A DNA stretch of 64,000 bases, from NCBI RefSeq assembly GCF_020991475.1, contig NZ_JAJMPA010000001.1, forward strand, positions 2,232,001 through 2,296,000. Reading direction: 5' to 3'. The DNA is from Pedobacter sp. MC2016-14 (GTDB lineage: Bacteria > Bacteroidota > Bacteroidia > Sphingobacteriales > Sphingobacteriaceae). A model generated the notes under the pieces. It made no database searches. It was not told the origin of the DNA and saw only the letters and a list, made by a program, of their open reading frames with translations. The position numbers and the translations under genes were made by a program. How positions within the stretch are numbered: position 1 is the first letter of the stretch; each line of letters opens with the position of its first letter. This document shows, in pieces, positions 1-8,976 of this stretch.

Positions 1-1
1 G

Positions 2-679
2 ATGGCCGAAGAATTGAAAAATGCAGAGAAGGTAAACCACGGTGCAGTAAAACCTTTTACAGCCATTATGGGTGGAGCTAAAGTTTCTGATAAAATTTTA
101 TTGATTGAAAGTTTGCTGGATAAAGTAGATAACCTGATTATTGGTGGTGGAATGGCTTATACTTTTGCTAAAGCACAGGGTGGCGAAATCGGTACTTCTT
201 TATTAGAGGCTGATCGTATGGAGCTTTGTCTTGAATTGCTGGAGAAAGCCAAATCTAAAGGCGTAAATTTAATTTTACCAGTAGATACCGTTATTGCTGA
301 TAAGTTTGATAACGAGGCACAAAAAGATGTGGTAGATACAGGAACCATTCCGGCAGATTGGATGGGTCTGGATATTGGTCCTAAAACCATTAAACTTTTC
401 TCTGATGTCATTGCTAACTCTAAAACTTTGCTTTGGAATGGTCCAATGGGTGTTTTTGAAATGGCGAACTTTGAGCATGGAACACGCGCTGTTGCAGATG
501 CAGTGGTTGCAGCAACGGCTGCCGGGGCTTTCTCATTAATCGGTGGCGGAGATTCTGCTGCTGCAATTGCCAAATTTGGTTTGGAAGATGAAGTAAGTTA
601 CGTATCTACAGGTGGCGGTGCATTGCTGGAATACATGGAAGGTAAGGAGTTACCTGGTGTAAAGGCAGTTAATTCTTAG
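2..679 (+). CDS. pgk: Phosphoglycerate kinase, C-terminal part (5' end outside window)
   Basis: This is the C-terminal 225 residues or so of phosphoglycerate kinase, the glycolytic enzyme that makes ATP from 1,3-bisphosphoglycerate and ADP. The first Met here is internal; the frame enters from outside the window, and full-length Pgk is about 395 residues. The visible part has the nucleotide-binding domain: a [14 protein letters not shown] segment near residue 20, GGGMAYTF near 48, the WNGPMGVFE motif near 143, the glycine-rich IGGGDSAAA near 178 and the terminal [13 protein letters not shown]. The gene closes with a TAG and is followed after about 30 bases by an intrinsic terminator, so it is transcriptionally separate from mraZ. 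Confidence 0.97.
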   Translation: MAEELKNAEKVNHGAVKPFTAIMGGAKVSDKILLIESLLDKVDNLIIGGGMAYTFAKAQGGEIGTSLLEADRMELCLELLEKAKSKGVNLILPVDTVIADKFDNEAQKDVVDTGTIPADWMGLDIGPKTIKLFSDVIANSKTLLWNGPMGVFEMANFEHGTRAVADAVVAATAAGAFSLIGGGDSAAAIAKFGLEDEVSYVSTGGGALLEYMEGKELPGVKAVNS

Positions 680-711
680 CTGAACTTCAGATAATTTATA
701 ATTTTTTTGAG

Positions 712-748
712 TCAGGCATCCTTGTTTTAGGGATGCCTGATTTTTTTT
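712..748 (+). terminator. Intrinsic terminator after pgk
   Basis: A perfect 10-bp stem TCAGGCATCC / GGATGCCTGA with a 9-nt loop is followed by eight T residues. It lies 33 bases after the pgk stop and separates pgk from the division cluster. Confidence 0.9.
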
Positions 749-822
749 ACCACTTTTAAATCGTTGTTTTTACTATCAAAAATGCACTTTTTTCCCTTCA
801 AAAATTATGTTGAAAACTTTTT

Positions 823-852
823 GTGGGGGAATGTGGTAAAAAGTGGTAGAAG
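823..852 (+). promoter_or_regulatory. Candidate MraZ box: three tandem 10-bp GTGG repeats before mraZ
   Basis: Three head-to-tail 10-mers, GTGGGGGAAT, GTGGTAAAAA and GTGGTAGAAG, share GTGG at exact 10-bp spacing. A further AAAGTGT lies at 875-881, close to the mraZ start at 892. MraZ proteins are known to bind short G-rich direct repeats at one-helical-turn spacing upstream of their own gene (TGGGN repeats in E. coli, AAAGTG-type repeats in Mycoplasma). A weak -7-like element, TAATTTTA, lies at 857-864 just downstream, so bound MraZ would probably overlap the promoter. The repeats are seen directly; the binding is inferred. Confidence 0.75.
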
Positions 853-891
853 TATCTAATTTTACACTACATAAAAAGTGTAGAAATAGAA

Positions 892-1368
892 ATGGTTCAA
901 CTATTAGGAGAATTTGATTGTAAGTTAGATGCGAAAGGTCGCCTTATGGTGCCTTCGAGTCTAAAAAAGCAATTGCCTGATGTTGAGCAAGAGGGACTTG
1001 TGATCAATAGGGGTTTTGAGAAGCACCTGGTTATTTATCCTAAAAAAGTATGGGAATCTATAGTTGAAGAGCTTAGTAAGCTGAATCCATACGAACCAAA
1101 AACACGAGAGTTTATCAGGTATTTTACCCGTGGCGCTACGGAATTGACACTTGATGCTGCTGGTCGGGTCAATTTACCCAACTCCTTATTGGAATCTGTG
1201 GGTATTTCTAACAACACAGAATTGATACTGGCATGCCAGTTTGATAAAATAGAAGTTTGGAGCAAATCTGCTTACGAAGCTTTATTTGATAAAGAGCCGG
1301 AAAATTTCGCGGCGCTTGCAGCAGAGGTAATGGGTAATAAAATGAGGGGGATAGGCGATGGAAAATAA
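892..1368 (+). CDS. mraZ: Transcriptional regulator MraZ
   Basis: MraZ is the DNA-binding regulator that opens the dcw cluster and usually controls its own operon. The 158 residues contain two SpoVT/AbrB-like swapped-hairpin repeats, each with the family DxxxR motif: LDAKGR near residue 17 and LDAAGR near residue 84. The length is typical. The ATG start lies about 40 bases after three GTGG direct repeats (823-852) that fit a MraZ box. The 3' end overlaps rsmH by 11 bases, which points to cotranscription and translational coupling. Confidence 0.96.
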   Translation: MVQLLGEFDCKLDAKGRLMVPSSLKKQLPDVEQEGLVINRGFEKHLVIYPKKVWESIVEELSKLNPYEPKTREFIRYFTRGATELTLDAAGRVNLPNSLLESVGISNNTELILACQFDKIEVWSKSAYEALFDKEPENFAALAAEVMGNKMRGIGDGK

Positions 1369-2263
1369 TTACCACATTCCGGTGTTATTGAAAGAATGTA
1401 TTGATGGATTGAACATTAATCCAGATGGGGTATATGTTGATGTTACCTTTGGTGGTGGCGGACATTCTAAAGAAATTCTTAAGCATTTGTCGCCTAAGGG
1501 CGTACTGATTGCATTTGATCAGGATCCTGATGCCCAGCGTAATAAGATAGATGATTCCCGCTTTTTATTTGTAGATCAAAATTTTGCTTTTCTAAAAAAC
1601 AACTTAAGGTTACTGGGATACAAACAGGTGGATGGTATCCTGGCTGATCTTGGCGTGTCATCTCATCAATTCAATGAACCTGAGAGAGGATTTTCTACGC
1701 GTTTCGAATCAGTTTTGGATATGCGCATGGACAAACAAGGTAGTCTTACCGCTGCTGAAGTTTTAAATACGTATGAGGAAGATAAGCTTCATAAAATCTT
1801 TGGGATTTACGGAGAGGTTAAAAATGCGAAATCTCTGGCCAAAGCGGTAGTTACTTCTAGAACAGTGCGTCCAATTGTGACGCTTGCAGACTTTAAGACT
1901 GCTGTAGCAGCACATATTCCTAAAGGAAAAGAACATAAGTATATGGCGCAGGTCTTTCAGGCTCTGCGGATAGAGGTGAACCAGGAGATTGACGTGTTGG
2001 AACGTTTTCTGGAGCAGACTGCTGAGGTGCTGAAGCCAGGGGGACGTTTGGTGGTGATGTCTTATCATTCTTTGGAGGATCGTCCGGTGAAGAATTTTAT
2101 GGCGAAGGGCAAGTTTAGGGGAGAGGTAGAGAAGGATTTTTATGGTAACCAGCAAAAGCCTTTCAATGTCGTTACCCGCAAAGCGGTGATTGCGGATGAG
2201 GCAGAACTGGAGCAAAACAGTCGTGCAAGAAGTGCAAAGTTGAGGATTGGTGAGAAGATATGA
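1358..2263 (+). CDS. rsmH: 16S rRNA (cytosine1402-N4)-methyltransferase RsmH
   Basis: RsmH (MraW) uses S-adenosylmethionine to methylate N4 of C1402 in 16S rRNA at the decoding centre. The 301-residue protein has the SAM-binding motif VDVTFGGGGHS near residues 27-37, the ADLGVSSHQF motif near 96, and the C-terminal VMSYHSLEDRPVK motif near 233. The start is inside the mraZ end and the stop overlaps the next gene by 4 bases, so it is translated as part of the dcw operon. Confidence 0.96.
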   Translation: MENNYHIPVLLKECIDGLNINPDGVYVDVTFGGGGHSKEILKHLSPKGVLIAFDQDPDAQRNKIDDSRFLFVDQNFAFLKNNLRLLGYKQVDGILADLGVSSHQFNEPERGFSTRFESVLDMRMDKQGSLTAAEVLNTYEEDKLHKIFGIYGEVKNAKSLAKAVVTSRTVRPIVTLADFKTAVAAHIPKGKEHKYMAQVFQALRIEVNQEIDVLERFLEQTAEVLKPGGRLVVMSYHSLEDRPVKNFMAKGKFRGEVEKDFYGNQQKPFNVVTRKAVIADEAELEQNSRARSAKLRIGEKI

Positions 2264-2835
2264 ACCGGTTCAGGGAAAATATAGAAGGGAAAGATGATTC
2301 TGAATTTTCAGAAGAGCAAGAGCGGTTGGAGAATGCGCGTTTTGAACGTGAATATGCTGAGCAGAAAGGTTTTCAAAACAAGCCGAGAAAACTGAAACAG
2401 TTTGATCCGGAAGAGCGTGAAGATCGTTTGGGAAGGTTGGAAGATCAGCTGGAACAGGAGAAACTGGAGAAGAAAGCGCAACGTGAAAAACAAGAAAAGG
2501 AAGCTGCAGGAAGTGCAACGGCCTTTTTTAAGAAGTTGTTTACAGAAGGGGTGGTAACCAAAGAGGCGGCTACGGAGATGTTGCCGTTTTTATTGTTCCT
2601 TTCGTTTTTGTGTATGTTATACATTGCCAATAGCCACATGGCGGTAAAGAACATCAGAAACATTGACAAGTTAAATAAAGAAGTGAAAGAGTTAAGCTGG
2701 GAGTATAAATCACTCAAAGCAGACCTCATGTTTAAAAGTAAATTAACAGAAGTAGCTAAAAAGGTGGATACGCTAGGTATAAAAGAACTTACAGCACCAC
2801 CTAAAAAAATTGTATTGAGTAACGATGAACATTAG
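2260..2835 (+). CDS. FtsL-like division protein with long charged N-terminus
   Basis: Position between rsmH and ftsI, one membrane segment and a following coiled coil identify this as the FtsL-type division protein of Bacteroidota. FtsL works with FtsB and FtsQ in the divisome. The transmembrane helix is around residues 107-122 (LPFLLFLSFLCMLYIA). It is followed by a periplasmic heptad region rich in K, E and L. About 100 residues precede the helix and are extremely rich in E, K, R and Q, so the cytoplasmic tail is long for FtsL, which is often near 110-120 residues in total. It overlaps rsmH by 4 bases and ftsI by 11. The fold assignment rests mainly on context. Confidence 0.75.
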   Translation: MNRFRENIEGKDDSEFSEEQERLENARFEREYAEQKGFQNKPRKLKQFDPEEREDRLGRLEDQLEQEKLEKKAQREKQEKEAAGSATAFFKKLFTEGVVTKEAATEMLPFLLFLSFLCMLYIANSHMAVKNIRNIDKLNKEVKELSWEYKSLKADLMFKSKLTEVAKKVDTLGIKELTAPPKKIVLSNDEH

Positions 2836-4924
2836 AGCTAATATATTATTACGTGTTTATCTGGCTTTCGGCCTGATTGTTCTGCTTGCTGTAGCGGTAC
2901 TGATCAGGCTATGTGATGTTCAGTACATTCAGGGCGATAAATGGAGAGCGATGGCTGATAGTCTTTCTACTAAATACATCAATGTAGAAGCCGCACGTGG
3001 AAACATATACTCTAATGACGGTAGTTTGTTGGCTACTTCAGTGCCTGAATATGAATTGCGCATGGATCTATATGCGGGTGGAATTGAGGATGATACATTT
3101 TTTAGCCTTAAGGTAGATTCATTGGCTATGAAACTATCTGAGTTTTTTAAAGACAAATCTCCAAAAGAATATGCGCGTTACCTGCGTATTGCCCGTAGAG
3201 ATAGCGTAAGGTATTTGCTGATTAAGAGAAAAGTAAATTATCAGGATTTGAAAACCATTCGTACGTTTCCACTTTTTAATGTGGGTAAATACAGTGGTGG
3301 CTTGATTGCAGTGCAGCAGAACAAACGGATCCTGCCATTCAAATCACTGGCTGCTCGTACCATTGGTTACAAAAATGAAAATGTAAAAAATGGTGTAGGT
3401 TTAGAGGGTGCATACCTCAATTACATTAATGGCGAAAGTGGTAAACGTTTGGTGCAACGCATTGCAGGCGGAGTTTGGGTGCCGGTAAATGATGAGGCTG
3501 AAGTTGCCCCTAAAGAAGGATCGGATATCATTTCTACTATAGACATCAACATGCAGGATTTGGCGCAAAGTGCCCTGGAAAAAGCATTGATTGCAAGTAA
3601 TGCTGATCATGGTGCGGTGATCTTAATGGAGGTTGCCACAGGAGAGGTGCGGGCTGTAGCTAATTATACTAAGGTAGGTCCGGGAGAGTATAAAGAGAAA
3701 TTTAATTATGCCATAGCGGGAAATCAGGATCCTGGTTCAACCTTCAAGGTAGCTTCTTACATGGCTTTGCTGGAAGACAAAAAGGTAGATACCAATACCC
3801 TTGTGGCAACTGGTGATTATCGGATTAAAGGACATACCATTAGAGATTCGCATGGTAGTATAGGTGTAGTTACGGTTAAAAAGGCTTTTGAAGAATCTTC
3901 TAATGCTGCGGTAGCTTATCTGGTTAATAATGCTTATCACGATAATCAGGAACAATTCACGGATCATTTGTACGATTGGCAGTTGAATAAAAAAATGAAC
4001 CTGCAAATTCCCGGGGAAGCACAGCCGGTGGTTAAAAATCCATCTAATAAAAGCTGGAGTAAAACGATGACGCTTCCGCAAATGGCCTATGGTTACGAAA
4101 TGCAATTGACACCGCTTAAAATGCTGTCCTTCTATAATGCTATTGCAAACAATGGCAGATACGTAACGCCAATCTTTGTAAAAGAGATCAGAAGATTAGG
4201 GAATCCAATTGAGCAATTTAAAACGACGGTTGTCAATGAAAAGATATGCTCTGATAAAACCCTGAAAAAAATGCAGGAAATGTTGGAAGGTGTAATTACG
4301 GAAGGTACGGGAAGAGGGAATATTTACAATCCTTTATACCGAATTGCTGGTAAAACCGGAACAGCACAGGTGGCTGATGCGAATAAAGGATACCGCGGCA
4401 AAAGGCAGTACCAGGCTTCTTTTTGCGGATATTTCCCGGCTGATAAGCCTAAATATTCGTTGATTGTGGTGATTAATGATCCTAAAAATGGTTACTACGC
4501 AGCACAGGTTGCGGGGCCTCCATTCAGGGAGATTGCCGATAGAATTTATGCAAGTGATATGCAGATGTACAATAGTGTGGCTGATCATTTGGTAGGCAAT
4601 ACTAAAAGCCCGGAAGCTAAAGCTGGGCAAACCAAGCCAGTAAAAAGGGTGTATAATGCTTTTGGAATCAAAACCTTGTATGCTGCCAAGTCAGATTACT
4701 TTAATAGTGTGGATACCAGCAATGGTTTGGTTTATGAAGAATATAGCTCTGTGAAGGGGCTAATGCCTAATGTTGTAGGTATGGGTTTGAAAGATGCACT
4801 TTATTTACTGGGCAATTCGGGATTGAAAACCCGTGTGACAGGAAGTGGCAAAGTAGTGGGACAATCTCTTGCTGCGGGAACTAAAATAGGAAAAGGATTA
4901 TCCGTACAAATAGAATTAGAATAA
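2825..4924 (+). CDS. ftsI: Penicillin-binding protein (division transpeptidase FtsI/PBP3) with PASTA domain
   Basis: This is the class B transpeptidase that crosslinks septal peptidoglycan. Its 699 residues start with a membrane anchor (about residues 10-30), then a PBP dimer/pedestal region containing the ARGNIYSNDG motif near 57. The transpeptidase domain has the SxxK motif S305-TF-K308, the SxN motif S358-S-N360 and the KTG motif at 510-512. A PASTA domain occupies about 645-699. PASTA tails are common in division PBPs of Bacteroidota. It lies in the dcw operon, overlapping the FtsL-like gene and ending one base before the murE start. Confidence 0.95.
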   Translation: MNIRANILLRVYLAFGLIVLLAVAVLIRLCDVQYIQGDKWRAMADSLSTKYINVEAARGNIYSNDGSLLATSVPEYELRMDLYAGGIEDDTFFSLKVDSLAMKLSEFFKDKSPKEYARYLRIARRDSVRYLLIKRKVNYQDLKTIRTFPLFNVGKYSGGLIAVQQNKRILPFKSLAARTIGYKNENVKNGVGLEGAYLNYINGESGKRLVQRIAGGVWVPVNDEAEVAPKEGSDIISTIDINMQDLAQSALEKALIASNADHGAVILMEVATGEVRAVANYTKVGPGEYKEKFNYAIAGNQDPGSTFKVASYMALLEDKKVDTNTLVATGDYRIKGHTIRDSHGSIGVVTVKKAFEESSNAAVAYLVNNAYHDNQEQFTDHLYDWQLNKKMNLQIPGEAQPVVKNPSNKSWSKTMTLPQMAYGYEMQLTPLKMLSFYNAIANNGRYVTPIFVKEIRRLGNPIEQFKTTVVNEKICSDKTLKKMQEMLEGVITEGTGRGNIYNPLYRIAGKTGTAQVADANKGYRGKRQYQASFCGYFPADKPKYSLIVVINDPKNGYYAAQVAGPPFREIADRIYASDMQMYNSVADHLVGNTKSPEAKAGQTKPVKRVYNAFGIKTLYAAKSDYFNSVDTSNGLVYEEYSSVKGLMPNVVGMGLKDALYLLGNSGLKTRVTGSGKVVGQSLAAGTKIGKGLSVQIELE

Positions 4925-4925
4925 G

Positions 4926-6383
4926 ATGCAGTTGCAGGATGTTTTATATGGTGTAGCGATTGTCAAGTTGGTTGGGTCAACCAATAGGGAAATCTCTGCG
5001 CTTACTTTTGATTCCAGAACAGTAACGGAAAATGCTGTGTTTTTTGCTGTGAAAGGTACATTGTCTGATGGGCATGATTATATCGGGCAAACTATTCAGG
5101 CTGGTGCTACTGTGATCATCTGCGAGGATTTGCCTGCAGAATTGAAGGAGGGTGTAACTTACATTATCGTAGAAAATTCTTCTGTAGCCCTGGGTAAAAT
5201 GGCAGCCAATTTTTCTGGTAATCCTTCTGCTAATCTTAAATTGATTGGTATTACTGGTACAAATGGCAAAACAACTATCGCTACCTTACTATTTAAGTTG
5301 TTTAGACAGTTGGGCTATGCTACCGGGTTGATTTCTACCGTGGAGAACCAGATCAATGAGCTGGTAATTCCGGCAACGCATACTACGCCAAATCCGTTGG
5401 CGCTGAACCTGCTTTTACAGCGAATGGTAAGCGAAGGTTGCGAGTATTGCTTTATGGAAGTGAGTTCTCATGCTGTGATACAGCATAGAATTGAGGGGAT
5501 CCATTTTACCGGTGGCGTGTTTTCTAACATCACACATGATCACCTTGATTTTCATAAAACGTTCGACAATTATATTAAGGCCAAGAAAGCATTTTTTGAC
5601 GTACTGCCTAAAACGGCTTTTGCTTTGACCAATGCTGATGATAAAAATGGCATGGTCATGTTGCAGAATACCAAAGCAGCTAAAAAAACATATGCACTGA
5701 AACAGATGGCTGATTATAAAGCCAGGATTATTGAAAACCGCTTTAGCGGACTTAACCTGGAGATAGACCATATGGATGTGTTTTTTAAGTTGGTGGGTTC
5801 TTTTAATGCCTATAATTTATTGGCTGTGTACGGAACCACGCAACTTCTGGGACTGGATAAATTAAATGTGTTGACTGTGTTGAGTGGTCTTACGGGAGCT
5901 GAAGGTAGGTTTGATTATGTAAGCAACAGTAAAAATATCATTGGTATTGTTGATTATGCGCATACGCCTGATGCAGTGCAGAATGTGCTGAGTACCATTC
6001 AGAACATCAGACAGGGTAATGAGCAGGTTATCACTGTAATTGGTTGTGGTGGTGACAGGGACAAATCTAAACGTCCGTTGATGGCACAGGTAGCCTGCGA
6101 TTGGAGTGATAAAGTAATCCTGACATCGGATAACCCAAGAACAGAAAATCCTCAAACTATTGTAGAGGAAATGGAAGCTGGCGTATCTCCGGTAAATAAA
6201 CGTAAAACACTGACCATAGTAGATAGAAGAGAAGCCATTAAAACAGCTTGTCACCTGGCTAAACCTGGCGATATCATTTTGTTAGCAGGTAAGGGACATG
6301 AGAAATATCAGGAAATTAATGGTGTTAGACATCATTTTGACGATAAAGAAATATTGACGGAACAACTTAATTTAATCAGCTAA
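4926..6383 (+). CDS. murE: UDP-MurNAc-L-Ala-D-Glu:meso-diaminopimelate ligase
   Basis: MurE adds the third amino acid to the peptidoglycan stem peptide in the cytoplasm, using ATP. The 485-residue protein has the Mur ligase P-loop GTNGKTT at residues 111-117 and the DYAHTPDA motif near 343. The substrate-selecting DNPR motif at 402-405 is the established signature of meso-diaminopimelate-adding MurE enzymes, as opposed to lysine-adding ones. It starts one base after ftsI and shares a TAATG stop/start overlap with mraY. Confidence 0.97.
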   Translation: MQLQDVLYGVAIVKLVGSTNREISALTFDSRTVTENAVFFAVKGTLSDGHDYIGQTIQAGATVIICEDLPAELKEGVTYIIVENSSVALGKMAANFSGNPSANLKLIGITGTNGKTTIATLLFKLFRQLGYATGLISTVENQINELVIPATHTTPNPLALNLLLQRMVSEGCEYCFMEVSSHAVIQHRIEGIHFTGGVFSNITHDHLDFHKTFDNYIKAKKAFFDVLPKTAFALTNADDKNGMVMLQNTKAAKKTYALKQMADYKARIIENRFSGLNLEIDHMDVFFKLVGSFNAYNLLAVYGTTQLLGLDKLNVLTVLSGLTGAEGRFDYVSNSKNIIGIVDYAHTPDAVQNVLSTIQNIRQGNEQVITVIGCGGDRDKSKRPLMAQVACDWSDKVILTSDNPRTENPQTIVEEMEAGVSPVNKRKTLTIVDRREAIKTACHLAKPGDIILLAGKGHEKYQEINGVRHHFDDKEILTEQLNLIS

Positions 6384-7630
6384 TGTTATATTATTTATTT
6401 GAATATTTACGTCATCATTATGATATTCCTGGCTTAAGGTTGTTTCAGTACATTACCTTTCGTACTTCCCTGGCAATTATCATATCCCTGATTATTACTA
6501 CTGTATATGGTAGAAGGATCATCAATTATCTGCAAAAAATGCAGGTGGGAGAGACTGTGAGAAATCTGGGTCTGGAAGGACAAATGCAAAAACAGGGTAC
6601 TCCAACTATGGGTGGTATCATGATTTTACTGGGAATTTTAGTGCCTACTTTGCTTTTGGCCAACCTAACCAATGTTTATGTTATCCTGATGATAGTAACC
6701 ACCGTTTGGATGGGAGCAGTTGGATTTTTGGATGATTATATCAAGGTATTTAAAAAGAATAAAGAAGGACTGGCCGGAAGGTTTAAAATTGTAGGACAGG
6801 TCGGTTTGGGCTTAATTATAGGCTATACGATGTATTTTAATCCAAATATTGTGGCCCGTCAAACCGTGGATGAAACCAGTATTGTTAAATCTGATGCACC
6901 AATGGTACTGAGGCAAAAGGGTGAAAGTTTTTATTACACCCAGGATGTAAAATCTACGATTACCAATATGCCATTTTACAAAAACAATGAATTTGATTAT
7001 GCCAAGGTTCTTAAGTTTTTAGGTAAAGGCTATGAAAAATACGCTTTTTTTGTATTCATCCTGTTTGTTGTGGTTATTGTTACAGCCGTCTCTAATGGTG
7101 CCAATATTACCGACGGTATAGATGGGCTGGCTACCGGAACATCGGCAATTATTGGGGTTACATTAGGCTTGCTGGCTTATGTTTCTGGTAATACGGTGAT
7201 AGCCGATTATCTGAACATCATGTATATTCCGAATTCGGGAGAACTAATGATTTTTGCCGGTGCATTTGTTGGTGCCTGTGTAGGGTTTTTATGGTACAAT
7301 TCTTATCCTGCCCAGGTTTTTATGGGCGATACAGGTAGTTTAGCCATCGGTGGTATCATTGCTGCTTTTGCCATTATGATTAGGAAGGAATTGCTGATCC
7401 CAATTTTATGTGGTGTTTTTCTGGTTGAAATTATGTCTGTGATGTTGCAGGTATCTTATTTTAAGTATACTAAAAAGCGGTTTGGTGAAGGCCGGAGAAT
7501 TTTCTTGATGTCGCCGCTCCACCATCATTACCAAAAGAAAGGCTATCATGAAGCTAAAATAGTTGTCCGTTTTTGGGTCATTGGAATTTTATTGGCCATC
7601 ATCACAATTATCACTTTAAAGGTAAGGTAA
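6383..7630 (+). CDS. mraY: Phospho-MurNAc-pentapeptide transferase
   Basis: MraY is the integral membrane enzyme that transfers phospho-MurNAc-pentapeptide to undecaprenyl phosphate, making lipid I. The 415 residues include many hydrophobic helices, the catalytic [16 protein letters not shown] motif near residue 115, [12 protein letters not shown] near 240, MGDTGSLA near 314 and the [12 protein letters not shown] loop near 376. A segment of about 55 residues between the second and third motif regions makes it longer than the roughly 360-residue E. coli enzyme. TAATG overlaps link it to both murE and murD. Confidence 0.97.
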   Translation: MLYYLFEYLRHHYDIPGLRLFQYITFRTSLAIIISLIITTVYGRRIINYLQKMQVGETVRNLGLEGQMQKQGTPTMGGIMILLGILVPTLLLANLTNVYVILMIVTTVWMGAVGFLDDYIKVFKKNKEGLAGRFKIVGQVGLGLIIGYTMYFNPNIVARQTVDETSIVKSDAPMVLRQKGESFYYTQDVKSTITNMPFYKNNEFDYAKVLKFLGKGYEKYAFFVFILFVVVIVTAVSNGANITDGIDGLATGTSAIIGVTLGLLAYVSGNTVIADYLNIMYIPNSGELMIFAGAFVGACVGFLWYNSYPAQVFMGDTGSLAIGGIIAAFAIMIRKELLIPILCGVFLVEIMSVMLQVSYFKYTKKRFGEGRRIFLMSPLHHHYQKKGYHEAKIVVRFWVIGILLAIITIITLKVR

Positions 7631-8973
7631 TGGAAAAGAAAAGAATTGCAATTTTAGGCGCCGGAGAGAGCGGAGTAGGAGCGGCAATACTTGCCAGGAA
7701 GCAGGGATTTGATGTTTTTGTATCTGATTTTGGTGCCATAGCAGACCGATATAAGAATACACTTGATGAATTAGGTGTGACCTATGAGGAGAAGCAGCAT
7801 ACCGCTGAAGAGATTCTGGTTGCTGTTGAAGTGATTAAAAGTCCGGGGATACCTGATACCGCGCCCATTATTGTAGCGCTGAAAAAGAAAAATATCCCGG
7901 TCATCTCGGAAATTGAGTTTGCGAAACGCTATACTTCTGCCAAAACCATCTGTATTACAGGTTCTAATGGTAAGACTACGACTACAATGCTAACCTATCA
8001 TATTTTAAAAAAGGCAGGTCTCAATGTTGGGCTTGCCGGAAATATAGGTCATAGTTTCGCTGCGCAGGTGGCGACGGAAAATTTCGATTGGTATGTACTG
8101 GAAATTTCCAGTTTTATGTTGGATGATATGTTTGAATTCAGGGCCGATATTGCGGTTCTACTGAACATTACTCCAGATCATTTGGACCGTTATGACTATA
8201 AAATGAGCAACTATGCCGCTTCAAAAATGCGTGTAGCTCAGAACCAAACGCAGGCACAATATTTTATCTACTGTGCCGACGATGAAGAAACGTTAAAAGC
8301 ACTCAAAACCACAACTATAAATGCCACCATGTACCCATTTTCTATTCGTAAGAAAGTAGAGAAAGGTGCGTATCTGGAAGGAAATACTATTCACATTAAT
8401 ATAAACCAGGAGGAGCAACTGACCATGTCCATATCTGAACTAGCCTTACAAGGCAAACACAACACCTATAATTCAATGGCCTCGGGAATAGTTGCCAGGG
8501 TATTGGATATTCGTAATGAAACCATCCGCGAGGGAATGGGAGATATTAAAAATATTGAACACAGACTGGAGTTTGTGGCTAAAATTTCGGGTGTGGATTA
8601 CATCAATGACTCTAAGGCCACGAATGTGAACTCTACCTGGTATGCACTGGAAAGTGTACCTGCAAAAGTAGTGTTGATTTTGGGTGGGGTGGATAAGGGA
8701 AATGATTACGACATGCTGAGGAGCCTGGTGAAATCTAAGGTTAAAGCTATTGTGTGCTTAGGGAAAGATACCAAAAGGATCCATGATGCTTTTGAGGATG
8801 ATGTTGAGGTAATTGTAAATACTTTTTCGATGCATGAAGCCGTACAGCTCTCATATCACCTTGCAAAAAAGGGAGATACTGTATTGCTTTCTCCTGCATG
8901 TGCAAGTTTTGACTTGTTTAAAAATTACGAAGACCGCGGAAATCAATTTAAAGCGGCTGTTAAGGAGTTATAA
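7630..8973 (+). CDS. murD: UDP-N-acetylmuramoylalanine--D-glutamate ligase
   Basis: MurD adds D-glutamate to UDP-MurNAc-L-Ala. I place the start at the ATG in the TAATG overlap with mraY, giving 447 residues beginning [15 protein letters not shown]. An upstream in-frame ATG at 7573 would add 19 residues of mraY-encoding sequence and is less likely. The N-terminal dinucleotide-like fold is followed by the P-loop GSNGKTT at residues 111-117, the NITPDHLDRY motif, the NDSKATN motif near 323 and the SPACASFD motif near the end. It is followed by ftsW after 3 bases. Confidence 0.96.
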   Translation: MEKKRIAILGAGESGVGAAILARKQGFDVFVSDFGAIADRYKNTLDELGVTYEEKQHTAEEILVAVEVIKSPGIPDTAPIIVALKKKNIPVISEIEFAKRYTSAKTICITGSNGKTTTTMLTYHILKKAGLNVGLAGNIGHSFAAQVATENFDWYVLEISSFMLDDMFEFRADIAVLLNITPDHLDRYDYKMSNYAASKMRVAQNQTQAQYFIYCADDEETLKALKTTTINATMYPFSIRKKVEKGAYLEGNTIHININQEEQLTMSISELALQGKHNTYNSMASGIVARVLDIRNETIREGMGDIKNIEHRLEFVAKISGVDYINDSKATNVNSTWYALESVPAKVVLILGGVDKGNDYDMLRSLVKSKVKAIVCLGKDTKRIHDAFEDDVEVIVNTFSMHEAVQLSYHLAKKGDTVLLSPACASFDLFKNYEDRGNQFKAAVKEL

Positions 8974-8976
8974 ATT

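Noticed and set aside
157..573. 138-codon frame on the minus strand inside pgk
   Set aside because: It mirrors the codon pattern of pgk, has no family features (serine/alanine-rich shadow), and pgk is certain.
3737..4105. 122-codon minus-strand frame inside ftsI, and similar antisense frames across murE, ftsZ, ligA and the S45 gene
   Set aside because: They are shadows of well-identified genes with low-complexity or implausible composition and no promoter or start support.
7573..7629. Upstream ATG extending murD by 19 residues into mraY
   Set aside because: The extension encodes sequence outside the Mur ligase family; the ATG at 7630 overlaps the mraY stop as in the rest of the operon.
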